Notes under the pieces: model-generated
The model's database searches: none
Told to the model about the DNA's origin: nothing
Seen by the model: only the letters and a program-made list of their open reading frames with translations
In this document: piece by piece, positions 33,363-42,797 of the stretch
Layout of the letters: each line of letters opens with the position of its first letter
How positions within the stretch are numbered: the stretch's first letter is position 1
NCBI RefSeq assembly: GCF_006337125.1
Contig: NZ_CP040887.1
Coordinates: 1,550,001-1,614,000, forward strand
Source of the DNA: Serinicoccus chungangensis
GTDB lineage: Bacteria > Actinomycetota > Actinomycetes > Actinomycetales > Dermatophilaceae
Direction of reading: 5' to 3'
Length of the DNA stretch: 64,000 nt
Translations under genes and position numbers: made by a program

Positions 33363-35380
33363 CGACGTCCACCCCGGCCCCGCGCCGGGACGAGGACCTC
33401 GCCGGCGACGCCGACCGCGGCGGACGCCGGCAGCGGGGCGGCGGCTCCGGCCGCGGTCGCACCCCGCGCCGGCGCAACGCCCGGATGCGCGGTCCGCTCC
33501 GCACGCTCGCCAGCCTGCTCATGATCATCCTGCTGCTCTTCGCGAGCATCGGCGGAGCGCGCCTGTGGGCCGAGCCGGCCGCCTCGCTCACCCCTCAGCT
33601 GGGCCTGGACCTCGCCGGCGGTCGCCAGATCGTCCTGGAGCCGCGGACCGAGGAGGGGGCCTCGGTCTCGGCCGACCAGCTCGAGCAGGCCATCGACATC
33701 ATCCGCCGCCGCATCGACGGCGGGGGCGTCGCCGAGGCCGAGGTGACCCGCAGCGGTCAGAACGTCTCGGTCGCCATCCCCGGCAACCCCTCCGCCGCCC
33801 AGGTCGAGGCGCTCAGCCGCTCCTCGCAACTGCAGTTCCGCCCGGTCCTCGTGGCCCAGCCCACCGGCCCGCAGGCCGAGGTGCCCCCGCAGCGCACCCT
33901 CCCGCTGCCGCCGAGCGTGCTCGAGGAGCAGCTCCAGCAGGCCGAGGAGCAGACCGGTGGCGGCGAGGACAGCGTCGACGACGGCTCGGGCGACGAGGCC
34001 GAGCAGACCGAGGGCAACCGCGGTGGCACCCGGCTGGACGGGGCCGCGGGTGTCAGCGCGGCCGACGACCCCCTCGCCGGCCAGCCGGTGTCCGCCGGTG
34101 ACTCCGACGGCGCGGCCACGCAGGAGCCCGGAGCCCCGGCCGGTGACGACGCCGACTCCACGGCACCGCCCCAGGACGAGGCCGTGCCGCCCGCCGACGC
34201 CTCCAGCCTCGAGCAGATCACCCCGGAGCTGTCCGAGGAGTTCACCTCCCTCGACTGCTCCGCCCCCGGCGTCGCGGGCGAGGTCGCGGCGGCCCCGGCC
34301 GACGAGCCGACGGTCGCCTGCTCGGCCGAGGGCGACGAGAAGTTCATCCTCGGCCCGGTCGAGCTGACCGGCAGCAGCGTCACCGACGCCAACGCCGGCC
34401 CCGAGACGGTCCAGGGCGGGGCGGTGACCGGCCGCTGGCAGGTCAACCTCACCTTCGACGGCGAGGGCGGCCAGACCTTCGCCGAGATCACCTCCCGGCT
34501 CTACGGCTACCCGCAGGGCCAGGCGCAGAACCGCTTCGCGACGATCCTCGATGGCGAGGTCATCACCGCCCCGACCGTCAACGGCGTCATCTCCGGCGGC
34601 ACCGCGACCATCTCCGGCGACTTCACGCCCGAGGAGGCCCAGGCCCTGGCCAACCAGCTCGAGTTCGGCGCCCTGCCGCTGAGCTTCGAGGTCCAGACCT
34701 CCGAGCAGATCAGCCCCACCCTGGGCGGCGAGCAGCTGCGCTGGGGCGTGGTGGCCGGGATCATCGGCCTGCTGCTGGTCTTCGCCTACATGCTGGTGCA
34801 GTACCACGCGCTCGGCCTGGTGGCGATCGGCTCGCTCATCATCGCCGCGCTGCTCGCCTACGGCTCGGTCACCCTGCTGGGGTGGGCCAACAACTTCCGG
34901 CTCACGATGGCCGGGGTCACCGGCCTCATCGTCGCCATCGGCATCACGGCGGACAGCTTCATCGTCTACTTCGAGCGCATCCGCGACGAGGTGCGGGCCG
35001 GCCGGCCGCTGCGGTACGCCGTGGACACCGGCTGGGACCGGGCGCGCCGGACGCTCATCATCTCCGACGTCGTCAACCTGCTGGCCGCGGCGGTCCTCTA
35101 CCTGCTCTCCGAGTCGGGCGTGCGGGCCTTCGCCTTCGCGCTGGGGCTGACCACGGTGATCGACCTCCTCGTCGTCTTCATGTTCACCCACCCGCTGGTG
35201 AGCATCCTGGCCGACACCCGCTTCTTCGGCGAGGGCCGCAAGTGGTCCGGGATGGAGCCCGAGCGGCTCGGTGCCAAGCGCTCGGCCTACCTCGGCCGTG
35301 GCCGCGTGCGCGAGCCCGACGTCATCGCCCCCGGGCGCAGACGGCATACCCGCGAAGAGCTGGAAGGTGGTGTGGTCTGA
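33359..35380 (+). CDS. secD: Protein translocase subunit SecD
   Basis: SecD and SecF use the proton gradient to pull secreted proteins out of the SecYEG channel. The 673-residue protein has a basic disordered N-terminus, TM1 (about residues 47-65), the periplasmic P1 region starting with LTPQLGLDLAGGRQIVLEP, and five C-terminal TM helices with ITADSFIVYFERIRDEVRAG (the GITxDS motif with the proton-path Asp). P1 carries an unusually long low-complexity insert (about residues 190-290), rich in Asp/Glu/Gly/Pro. It overlaps yajC upstream (ATGA) and secF by one base (TGATG). Confidence 0.95.
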   Translation: MTTSTPAPRRDEDLAGDADRGGRRQRGGGSGRGRTPRRRNARMRGPLRTLASLLMIILLLFASIGGARLWAEPAASLTPQLGLDLAGGRQIVLEPRTEEGASVSADQLEQAIDIIRRRIDGGGVAEAEVTRSGQNVSVAIPGNPSAAQVEALSRSSQLQFRPVLVAQPTGPQAEVPPQRTLPLPPSVLEEQLQQAEEQTGGGEDSVDDGSGDEAEQTEGNRGGTRLDGAAGVSAADDPLAGQPVSAGDSDGAATQEPGAPAGDDADSTAPPQDEAVPPADASSLEQITPELSEEFTSLDCSAPGVAGEVAAAPADEPTVACSAEGDEKFILGPVELTGSSVTDANAGPETVQGGAVTGRWQVNLTFDGEGGQTFAEITSRLYGYPQGQAQNRFATILDGEVITAPTVNGVISGGTATISGDFTPEEAQALANQLEFGALPLSFEVQTSEQISPTLGGEQLRWGVVAGIIGLLLVFAYMLVQYHALGLVAIGSLIIAALLAYGSVTLLGWANNFRLTMAGVTGLIVAIGITADSFIVYFERIRDEVRAGRPLRYAVDTGWDRARRTLIISDVVNLLAAAVLYLLSESGVRAFAFALGLTTVIDLLVVFMFTHPLVSILADTRFFGEGRKWSGMEPERLGAKRSAYLGRGRVREPDVIAPGRRRHTREELEGGVV

Positions 35381-36591
35381 TGTCGCGCTTCTCCCGGTTG
35401 GGCAACGACCTCTACTCGGGGGCCCGGTCTTTCGACATCGTCGGTCGCCGTCGCTTCTGGTACGCCCTGTCGGCCGTGCTCATGCTCGTCTCGCTCTTCG
35501 GCCTCGTCGGCCGCGGGCTGAACTTCGGCATCGAGTTCAGCGGCGGCTCCGAGCTGCGGGTCAGCGGGGTCAGCAGCGCCGAGATGGAGGACTACGAGCA
35601 GACCGCCGACGAGGCGCTCGAGGCCGTCGACCCCGGCGGCACGACGACCATCACCCGCATCGGCGACGACACCGTCCGGGTGCAGACCGGCGAGCTCGAC
35701 AACACCGAGGCGGAGACGGCCCGCGCCGACCTCGCCGAGGCCTTCGACGTCGACACGGCCGCCGTCACCAGCTCGTTCGTCGGCCCCTCGTGGGGCGAGA
35801 CGGTCACCCAGCGGGCCGGCATCGCCCTGGCGGTCTTCCTCGCGCTCGTCACGCTGGTGCTGACGTTCTACTTCCACACGTGGAAGATGGCGGTGGCCGC
35901 CCTCGTCGCCCTGGTGCACGACGTGCTCTTCACGGTGGGCATCTACGCTCTGGTGGGCATCGAGGTCTCGCCGGCGTCGGTCATCGGCTTCCTCACCATC
36001 CTGGGCTACTCGATCTACGACACCATCGTCGTCTTCGACAAGGTCCGGGAGAACACCGACCACGCCTTCGACACCAAGCGGCAGACGTATGCCGAGGCGG
36101 CCAACCAGGCGGTGAACCAGACCCTGGTCCGCTCGATCAACACCTCGGTCGTCGCGCTCCTGCCGGTGGCCGTCATCCTGGTCGTCGGGGTCACCCTCAT
36201 CGGTCCCGGGACGCTCGTCGACCTGTCGTGGGCGCTGTTCATCGGCATCACGGTCGGCACCTTCTCCTCGATCTTCATCGCCACCCCGCTCCTGGTGCAG
36301 CTGCGCCAGGGCGAGCTGGTCGTGCGCCGGCACGACGCGCAGGTGACCCGCCGTCGCGAGCGCCGCGAGGCGCGGTCGTCGCACGCCGACGACGAGCTGC
36401 TGGAGACCGAGGACGAGGGGCAGGAGGGCGCCCTGGTGGGTGCCCCCGCGGGTGCCCAGGACGAGGCGACGAGCCCCGCCGGGACCGGTGCGACGTCGGC
36501 CCGGGGGGAGCAGGCGCCCGGGCGTCAGCTGCACCCCTACGCCCAGCGTGGGCCGCGCAACCAGCCCAAGCGCAAGCGCCGTGGGCGCTGA
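35380..36591 (+). CDS. secF: Protein translocase subunit SecF
   Basis: The 403-residue partner of SecD shows TM1 (WYALSAVLMLVSLFGL), the signature LNFGIEFSGGSEL and the TM4-5 motif GYSIYDTIVVFDKVREN with its conserved Asp. The C-terminal 85 residues form a charged, Pro/Arg-rich cytoplasmic tail that ends in a strongly basic stretch (QPKRKRRGR), which may touch membrane lipids or ribosomes. The ATG overlaps the secD stop, and apt follows after 16 bases. Confidence 0.95.
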   Translation: MSRFSRLGNDLYSGARSFDIVGRRRFWYALSAVLMLVSLFGLVGRGLNFGIEFSGGSELRVSGVSSAEMEDYEQTADEALEAVDPGGTTTITRIGDDTVRVQTGELDNTEAETARADLAEAFDVDTAAVTSSFVGPSWGETVTQRAGIALAVFLALVTLVLTFYFHTWKMAVAALVALVHDVLFTVGIYALVGIEVSPASVIGFLTILGYSIYDTIVVFDKVRENTDHAFDTKRQTYAEAANQAVNQTLVRSINTSVVALLPVAVILVVGVTLIGPGTLVDLSWALFIGITVGTFSSIFIATPLLVQLRQGELVVRRHDAQVTRRRERREARSSHADDELLETEDEGQEGALVGAPAGAQDEATSPAGTGATSARGEQAPGRQLHPYAQRGPRNQPKRKRRGR

Positions 36592-36607
36592 GGCGGGGGT
36601 CGGACCG

Positions 36608-37144
36608 ATGACAGCTCCCGACGCGCGGCTGGCGGCGGACGTCCTCACGGGGATGCGGGACATCCCCGACTTCCCGGAGGAGGGCGTGGTCTTCAAGGAC
36701 TTCACGCCGGTGCTGCTCGACCGCGGGCTGCGCGACCGGATCATCATCGACACGGTGCAGCGTCGGCAGGGCCAGGTCGACGTCGTGGCCGGCATCGAGG
36801 CCCGCGGGTTCATCCTCGGGTCGATGGTGGCGCACGCCCTCGGCGTCGGCTTCGTGCCGGTGCGCAAGGCCGGCAAGCTGCCGGCGGCCGTGCACAGCCA
36901 GTCCTACACGCTGGAGTACGGCACGGCCACCCTGGAGATCCACCAGGATGCCGTCTCCCACCACGAGCGGGTGCTCGTCGTCGACGACGTGCTCGCCACC
37001 GGCGGAACGCTGGCCGCGACCTGCGAGCTCATCGAGCGGTGCGGCGCCAGCGTCGCGGCGATCGAGCTCGTGCTGGAGATCGAGGCGCTGGGCGGCCGGG
37101 GCCGGCTGGGCGGCTACGACCTGCACTGCCTCACCAGCGTCTGA
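36608..37144 (+). CDS. apt: Adenine phosphoribosyltransferase
   Basis: The 178-residue enzyme makes AMP from adenine and PRPP. The fingerprints are MRDIPDFPEEGVVFKDFTP, VAGIEARGFILGS and the PRPP-binding loop VLVVDDVLATGGTLAAT, with the LEYGTATLEIHQDA stretch in the flexible hood. ATG 36608 matches the usual family start and the gene lies between secF and rel, a very common actinobacterial order. The ribosome site before it is weak (GGGGGTCGGACC), so it may rely on coupling to secF. Confidence 0.95.
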   Translation: MTAPDARLAADVLTGMRDIPDFPEEGVVFKDFTPVLLDRGLRDRIIIDTVQRRQGQVDVVAGIEARGFILGSMVAHALGVGFVPVRKAGKLPAAVHSQSYTLEYGTATLEIHQDAVSHHERVLVVDDVLATGGTLAATCELIERCGASVAAIELVLEIEALGGRGRLGGYDLHCLTSV

Positions 37145-37195
37145 GCGCGCCGCGCACGCGCCTCACCGGGCTGCTGGCGTGCTCCGGCCAGCGCC

Positions 37196-37201
37196 TATGA
37201 T
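37196..37201 (+). promoter_or_regulatory. Consensus-like -10 element of a leaderless promoter for rel
   Basis: TATGAT, matching the extended -10 consensus closely, ends 6 bases before ATG 37208. This is the clearest example of a pattern seen at eight genes here. No -35 box is evident. Confidence 0.55.
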
Positions 37202-37207
37202 CTGTGC

Positions 37208-39526
37208 ATGAGCGAGCCCGCAGCCACGACACCGCCCGCCAGGGTGGGTGGCGGGCTGCGGCCGCGGTGGGCCCGGCTGGGCGGCACCCGCACCACGGCC
37301 AACCCCGCCCTCGAGCCGCTGCTGCGCTCGGTGCGGGCCACCCACCCCAAGGCCGACCTCGCGCTCATCGAGCGCGCCTACGCGGTGGCCGAGGAGATGC
37401 ACAAGGGCCAGCTGCGCAAGAGCGGCGACGCCTACATCACCCACCCCCTGGCGGTGGCGACGATCCTCGCCGAGCTGGGGATGACCCCCTCGACCATCGC
37501 CGCGGCGCTGCTGCACGACACGGTGGAGGACACGCCATACTCGCTGCCGCAGCTGCGCCGCGACTTCGGCGACGAGATCGCGATGATGGTGGACGGGGTC
37601 ACCAAGCTCGACAAGATGACCTACGGCGACGCGGCGCAGGCGGAGACCGTCCGCAAGATGGTGGTCGCGATGGCTCGCGACATCCGGGTCCTCGTCATCA
37701 AGCTCGCCGACCGGCTGCACAACGCCCGGACCTGGCGCTACGTCTCGCCCGAGAGCGCGGCGCGCAAGGCCTCGGAGACGCTGGAGATCTACGCCCCGCT
37801 GGCGCACCGGCTGGGGATGAACACCATCAAGTGGGAGCTGGAGGACCTGTCCTTCGCCCAGCTCTACCCCAAGGTCTACGACGAGATCGTGCGGATGGTC
37901 GCCGACCGCGCCCCCGCCCGCGAGGAGATGCTGTCGCGGATCCGCGGCGAGATCTCCGAGGAGCTGCGCACGGCCAAGATCCGGGCGACGGTGACCGGCC
38001 GGCCCAAGCACTACTACTCCGTCTACCAGAAGATGATCGTGCGGGGGCACGACTTCGAGAAGATCTACGACCTCGTCGGCGTGCGGGTGCTCGTCGACTC
38101 CATCCAGGACTGCTACGCGGTGCTCGGCGCCCTGCACAACCGGTGGAACCCGGTGCCGGGGCGGTTCAAGGACTACATCGCGATGCCGAAGTTCAACATG
38201 TACCAGTCGCTGCACACCACGGTCATCGGCCCGGGGGGCAAGCCGGTGGAGATCCAGATCCGCACCTTCCAGATGCACCGGCGTGCGGAGTACGGCGTGG
38301 CGGCGCACTGGAAGTACAAGGAGCAGGGGCCGGACGGCTCCCGTGCGGTCGCCGGCGCGGACGGCGCGCCGGGCGCCCTGGAGGGCATGCAGTGGCTGCG
38401 CCAGCTCATCGACTGGCAGCAGGAGACCTCCGACCCCGGTGAGTTCCTCGACTCGCTGCGCTTCGAGATGGGGGCGGCCGAGGTCTACGTCTTCACCCCG
38501 GACGGCGACGTCATGGCGCTGCCCGCGGGGGCGACGCCGGTCGACTTCGCCTACGCCGTCCACACCGAGGTCGGCCACCGCTGCGTCGGCGGCCGGGTCA
38601 ACGGCAAGCTGGTGTCGCTGGACTCCGAGCTCAGCAACGGCGACGTCTGCGAGATCATCACCAGCAAGGCCCAGGACGCCGGCCCGAGCCGGGACTGGCT
38701 GAGCTTCGTCAAGAGCGCGCGCGCCCGCAACAAGATCCGGCAGTGGTTCACCCGCGAGCGGCGCGAGGAGATGGTCGACTCCGGCAAGGACGAGATCGCC
38801 AAGGTGCTGCGCAAGCAGAATGCCCCGCTGCAGCGGCTCATGAGTCACGACACCCTCACCGCGGTGGCGCAGGGGCTCAACTACAAGGACATCGACGGGC
38901 TCTTCGCCGCGGTGGGCGAGGGCCACGTCTCGGCACAGCACGTCGTCAAGCAGCTCACCTCCACCCTCGGCGGCGAGGACGGCACCGAGGAGGACCTCGC
39001 CGAGGGCGTGCGCCCGCGGCGCGGCCGGGTGGCGCACGCCGACCCCGGCGTGACGGTCGTCGGCGCGGACGACGTCTGGGTCAAGATCGCCAAGTGCTGC
39101 ACGCCCGTGCCCGGCGACCCCATTCTCGGCTTCGTCACCCACGGCAAGGGCGTCTCGGTCCACCGCACCGACTGCACCAACGCCGCCGACCTGCAGGCCA
39201 CGGCACCCGAGCGCATCATCCGGGTCGCCTGGGCCCCGACCGCGAGCAGCCTGTTCCTCGTCAACATGCAGGTCGAGGCCCTGGACCGCTCGGCGCTGCT
39301 CTCCGACATCACCCGGGTGCTCTCCGAGCAGCACGTCAACATCCTGTCCGCCTCCGTGCAGACGAGCCGCGACCGGGTGGCCCTGTCGAAGTTCACCTTC
39401 GAGATGGCCGACCCCTCCCACCTCGAGTCCGTCCTGCGCGCGGTCCGCCGCATCCCCGCCGTGCTCGACGCCTACCGGGTCACCGGCACGACCAGCACCG
39501 ACCCGCACCGCCGCAGCCACGTCTGA
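37208..39526 (+). CDS. rel: Bifunctional (p)ppGpp synthetase/hydrolase (Rel)
   Basis: The 772-residue stringent-response enzyme has an N-terminal HD hydrolase domain ([23 protein letters not shown], with [12 protein letters not shown]), a synthetase domain ([20 protein letters not shown], and [15 protein letters not shown]), a TGS domain ([24 protein letters not shown]) and, after a helical region, a zinc-finger-like CCTPVPGD and a C-terminal ACT domain. Both catalytic halves look intact. It senses uncharged tRNA on the ribosome and makes or removes alarmones. The start codon lies 6 bases after TATGAT. Confidence 0.97.
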   Translation: MSEPAATTPPARVGGGLRPRWARLGGTRTTANPALEPLLRSVRATHPKADLALIERAYAVAEEMHKGQLRKSGDAYITHPLAVATILAELGMTPSTIAAALLHDTVEDTPYSLPQLRRDFGDEIAMMVDGVTKLDKMTYGDAAQAETVRKMVVAMARDIRVLVIKLADRLHNARTWRYVSPESAARKASETLEIYAPLAHRLGMNTIKWELEDLSFAQLYPKVYDEIVRMVADRAPAREEMLSRIRGEISEELRTAKIRATVTGRPKHYYSVYQKMIVRGHDFEKIYDLVGVRVLVDSIQDCYAVLGALHNRWNPVPGRFKDYIAMPKFNMYQSLHTTVIGPGGKPVEIQIRTFQMHRRAEYGVAAHWKYKEQGPDGSRAVAGADGAPGALEGMQWLRQLIDWQQETSDPGEFLDSLRFEMGAAEVYVFTPDGDVMALPAGATPVDFAYAVHTEVGHRCVGGRVNGKLVSLDSELSNGDVCEIITSKAQDAGPSRDWLSFVKSARARNKIRQWFTRERREEMVDSGKDEIAKVLRKQNAPLQRLMSHDTLTAVAQGLNYKDIDGLFAAVGEGHVSAQHVVKQLTSTLGGEDGTEEDLAEGVRPRRGRVAHADPGVTVVGADDVWVKIAKCCTPVPGDPILGFVTHGKGVSVHRTDCTNAADLQATAPERIIRVAWAPTASSLFLVNMQVEALDRSALLSDITRVLSEQHVNILSASVQTSRDRVALSKFTFEMADPSHLESVLRAVRRIPAVLDAYRVTGTTSTDPHRRSHV

Positions 39527-39539
39527 GCCCCGCCCCCGC

Positions 39540-39595
39540 CCGTTCTGGACATTAGGTTCTGGGGGACGGGGCCCACTTTCCTCTGTCCAGAACGG
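39540..39595. repeat. Long inverted repeat downstream of rel
   Basis: Twelve-base arms CCGTTCTGGACA (39540-39551) and TGTCCAGAACGG (39584-39595) are perfect and enclose 32 bases that themselves contain TTCTGGGGGACGGGG. It could terminate transcription between the convergent rel and M18 genes, but the long loop and the symmetric TTCTGGACA motif look more like an extragenic palindromic element. Just downstream, GTCCGCCGTCGGG occurs twice (39600 and 39656). Confidence 0.6.
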
Positions 39596-39677
39596 CGGGG
39601 TCCGCCGTCGGGAGCCGCGCGCGGGGGCAGGCCGGGGGTAGACGCCCTCGGGGAGTCCGCCGTCGGGGGACGGGGCG

Positions 39678-41018
39678 TCAGGCGGGGGTGAGGAAGGCGG
39701 CCAGCGCCGCGGCATACCCGGCCTGGTCGAGGGTGCCGCAGATCTCGCGCGTGGAGTGCATCGACAGGACCGGGGCCCCGAAGTCGACCGTGGTGGCGCC
39801 GGTCAGCGCCGAGGTCATCGGCCCGACGGTGGACCCGCACGGGAGGTCGGAGCGGGTGACGAAGGTCTGCATCGGCACCCCCGCCCGCTCGCACGCCAGG
39901 GTGAAGGCGGCCGCGCCGGGGGAGTCGGTGGCGTAGCGCAGGTTGGTGTTGACCTTGAGGACCGGCCCGCCGTTCATGAGGATCGGGTGCTCCGGCTCGT
40001 GCCGCTCGGGGTAGTTGGGGTGGGTCGCGTGCGCCATGTCGCCGGAGGCGACGACCGTGCCCGCCAGCGCCCGCCAGTAGTCCTCCCGGGTGCCGCCGGC
40101 CGCCAGGACGATCCGCTCCAGCCAGGAGGGCAGGAAGGTGGACTGCGCGCCGCGCTCGGAGGTGCTGCCGACCTCCTCGTGGTCGAAGAGCACGATGACC
40201 GGCACCGTGGGCGTGGCTCCCTCGCCCGGCTCGGCCACGGCCTGCAGCAGCGCCCGCACGGCGGCGTAGGACGTCGCCAGGTTGTCCAGGCGGGCGGAGG
40301 CGAGCAGCTCGCCGTCGCCGCCGATGCGCCGGGCCGGGGTGAGGTCGTGCGTCATCGCGTCGAAGCCCAGGAGGTCCTCGCGGGGGACCTCGACCCGGGC
40401 GGCCAGCCAGTCGCTGAACCCACCGTCGGCCCCGCCCCCGGGGCTCCAGTGCGGGGCCAGGTGCTGCTGGTCGTTGAGCCGGAGCCCCTCGGTGCGGACC
40501 GTCCGGTCGAGGTGGATGGCCAGCTGGGACACCCGCAGCAGCGGGTCGTCGCAGCGCCAGAGCCGCTGGCGGACGCCACCGGGGGCCGAGGCGTCGCGGA
40601 CCGCGACCCGCCCGGAGAGCCCGAGGTCGCGGTCCAGCCACGAGTTCGTCAGCGCCCCGCCGTAGACCTCGACGCCCAGCATCCGCCACCCGGCCCGGGT
40701 CCAGTCCGGGTGCGGCTTGACCCGCAGGTTGGGGGAGTCGGTGTGGGCGCCGACGACGCGGTATGCCGTGTGCGCCGGGCGGTCGGCCGGCAGGTGGGCT
40801 GTCGACCAGGCCAGCAGCGACCCGCCGCGGCGGACCACGTAGTGCCCGGGCGCCGTGGGGGTCGCGTCGACCTCGTCGACCTCGGTGAACCCGGCGGCAC
40901 CCAGCAGGCCGGCTGCGGTGTCGACCGCGTGGAAGGGCGAGGGCGAGGCGTCGAGGTAGGCGCACAGCCCGTCCGCGACCTCGCCGACCTCGGTCGCGAG
41001 GCGGGTGAGGGAGCTCAC
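39678..41018 (-). CDS. M18-family aspartyl aminopeptidase
   Basis: The 446-residue enzyme shows the M18 pattern: an N-terminal ASPSPFHAVDTAA, metal ligands in VGAHTDSPNLRVKP (His and Asp), FDHEEVGSTS (Glu-Glu), ASGDMAHATHPNY (Asp) and a late MHSTREICG (His). These bind two zinc or cobalt ions and remove N-terminal Asp/Glu from peptides as a large dodecamer. GTG 41018 overlaps the stop of the DUF349 gene (GTGA), which supports this start and co-transcription. Confidence 0.94.
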   Translation of the reverse strand: MSSLTRLATEVGEVADGLCAYLDASPSPFHAVDTAAGLLGAAGFTEVDEVDATPTAPGHYVVRRGGSLLAWSTAHLPADRPAHTAYRVVGAHTDSPNLRVKPHPDWTRAGWRMLGVEVYGGALTNSWLDRDLGLSGRVAVRDASAPGGVRQRLWRCDDPLLRVSQLAIHLDRTVRTEGLRLNDQQHLAPHWSPGGGADGGFSDWLAARVEVPREDLLGFDAMTHDLTPARRIGGDGELLASARLDNLATSYAAVRALLQAVAEPGEGATPTVPVIVLFDHEEVGSTSERGAQSTFLPSWLERIVLAAGGTREDYWRALAGTVVASGDMAHATHPNYPERHEPEHPILMNGGPVLKVNTNLRYATDSPGAAAFTLACERAGVPMQTFVTRSDLPCGSTVGPMTSALTGATTVDFGAPVLSMHSTREICGTLDQAGYAAALAAFLTPA

Positions 41019-42658
41019 CGGCTCAGACCGCCGCGGGCGGAGTCCAGCCAGACCTGCTTGGTGGCTAGCTCGGACTCCAGGGCGCCGACCTTGCGGTCGT
41101 CCCCGGCCGCCCGGGCGGCCTCGAGGTCGGACTCCAGGCCCTGCACGGCCCGCTCGAGCTGGTCCACCATGGACCGGGCCCGGGCGTCCAGCTCGGGGTC
41201 GCTGCGCCGCCACTGCGAGTCCTCGATGTCGCGGACCTTCTGCTCGACGGCGCGCAGCCGGTTCTCCACCCGCTTGATGTCGCCGCGCGGCACCTTGCCG
41301 GCCGCGTCCCAGCGGTCCTGCACCTTGCGCAGCTCGGCCTTGGCCTGGTCGAGGTGGGCCTCGTCGACGGTGATGGCCTCGGCCTCGACGAGCAGGGCCT
41401 CCTTGACCTTGAGGTTCTCCGAGTACTCCGCCTCCTCGGCGGCCACCACCTCGTCCTTGGCGTCGAAGAAGGAGTCCTGCGCGGCCTTGAACCGCGCCCA
41501 CAGCGCGTCGTCGTCGGCGCGCGAGGCCCGGCCGGCCCGCTTCCAGTCCTGCATGAGCCGCTTGAAGGCCCCGGCCGTCGCGCCCCAGTCCTTGCTCGCC
41601 GCGAGGGTCTCGGCCTCGCGGACCAGCCGCTCCTTGGTGGCCTTGGCCTGGCCGTGCTCCTCGTCGAGCTGCGCGAACCACGTCTTGCGCATCTTGTCGA
41701 AGGAGGACCGGGCCTGGCTGAACCGCTGCCAGAGGGCGTTCTCGGCCTCCTTGTCCAGGCGGGGGCCGGAGCGCTGGTGCGCCTTCCACTCGTCGAGCAG
41801 CTCGCGGACGCGGGCGCTGCTCTGCTTCCACTGGATCCGGCCCGGGTCGGTCGCCGCCAGCTCCTCGGCCTCGGCCACGAGGCGCTCGCGCTCCTGCGCG
41901 GCCTGGGCCTTGGCCTTGAGCCGCTCCTCCTGCTCGGTGCGCGAGCGGGCCTTCACCTCCGCCTCGAGCTCCTTGACGACCGCCTGCAGGGCCGCCAGGT
42001 CGCCGACGACGTGGGCCTCGCCGATCTGCTCCTTGAGGTGGGCCAGGGACTGACGGGCGTCGTGCGCCGACACCTCGGTGCCGGCGAGGCGTGCCTTGAG
42101 CAGGTCGGCGGAGGCGAGCATCTCGTCGTACTTCCGGGCGAAGTAGGCCAGCGCCTCCTCGGCGCTCGCGCCGGGGTAGGACCCGACCTCACGCTCGGTG
42201 CCGTCGGCGAGGATGACGAAGACCGTGCCGTCCTCGGCCACCCGGCCGTGCTTCATCGACTCGGTGGGGTCCGGGTGGGGCTCCGGGGCCACGGCCGGTG
42301 AGCCGCCGGCAGGACGCGGGGCCGCCGGCTTGCGCGCGGCGAACATGGCGGGGGAGGGCGCGGCCGGGCGCGGAGCCGCTGCGGGCTCGGCGGGTGCCTC
42401 GGGCTCGGCGGGTGCTGCGGGCTCGGCGGGTGCTGCGGGCTCGGCGGGTGCTGCGGGCTCGGCGGGTGCTGCGGGCTCGGCCGGTGCCTCGGGCTCGTCC
42501 GGTGCCTCCGCCGTCTCGGCGGGTGCTTCCGTCTCGGCGGGTGCCTCGGCCTGCTCGGGGTCCGGTGCGCCGGTGGGCTCGACGTCCTGGGTCGCCGCGA
42601 CCTGGGGCTCGGCGCCCTGGTCGTCGGGCTCGGTGGGGGAGGGCGTCTGCTCGGACAC
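41015..42658 (-). CDS. DUF349-repeat protein with an acidic proline-rich N-terminus
   Basis: The 547-residue protein starts (GTG 42658, after GAGAGG; ATG 42676 is an alternative) with about 130 residues rich in Pro/Ala/Glu containing tandem AEPAAP units. Then comes a short domain (EDGTVFVILADGTEREVGSYPG) and at least four DUF349 helical repeats recognisable by W-containing cores such as RELLDEWKAHQRSG, KRLMQDWKRAGRAS and RKVQDRWDAAGKV. DUF349 proteins are coiled and cytoplasmic; their function is unknown. Rel lies nearby, as is common in actinobacteria. Confidence 0.9.
   Translation of the reverse strand: MSEQTPSPTEPDDQGAEPQVAATQDVEPTGAPDPEQAEAPAETEAPAETAEAPDEPEAPAEPAAPAEPAAPAEPAAPAEPAAPAEPEAPAEPAAAPRPAAPSPAMFAARKPAAPRPAGGSPAVAPEPHPDPTESMKHGRVAEDGTVFVILADGTEREVGSYPGASAEEALAYFARKYDEMLASADLLKARLAGTEVSAHDARQSLAHLKEQIGEAHVVGDLAALQAVVKELEAEVKARSRTEQEERLKAKAQAAQERERLVAEAEELAATDPGRIQWKQSSARVRELLDEWKAHQRSGPRLDKEAENALWQRFSQARSSFDKMRKTWFAQLDEEHGQAKATKERLVREAETLAASKDWGATAGAFKRLMQDWKRAGRASRADDDALWARFKAAQDSFFDAKDEVVAAEEAEYSENLKVKEALLVEAEAITVDEAHLDQAKAELRKVQDRWDAAGKVPRGDIKRVENRLRAVEQKVRDIEDSQWRRSDPELDARARSMVDQLERAVQGLESDLEAARAAGDDRKVGALESELATKQVWLDSARGGLSR
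42374..42500 (-). repeat. 18-bp coding tandem repeats in the DUF349 gene
   Basis: An 18-base unit (GCTCGGCGGGTGCTGCGG as read on the plus strand) is repeated about five to seven times. The central copies are identical and the edges diverged (GCCTCGG for GCTGCGG). It encodes the hexapeptide AEPAAP or AEPEAP. Identical central copies indicate recent slippage, so copy number probably varies between strains. Confidence 0.8.
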
Positions 42659-42784
42659 GGTGGTGGCCTCTCGCATAGGGACCGCGAGCGCGGCCATCGG
42701 GGCCGCCTCGACATGACGTTGACCCCTCGACCCTACCCAACGCGCCGGTCCGCGACCGGGACGAGGTCGGGCGGCGACGGTGCG

Positions 42785-42790
42785 TAGGGT
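42785..42790 (+). promoter_or_regulatory. Candidate -10 element of a leaderless promoter
   Basis: TAGGGT precedes ATG 42798 by 7 bases. Confidence 0.42.
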
Positions 42791-42797
42791 CGGTCCC

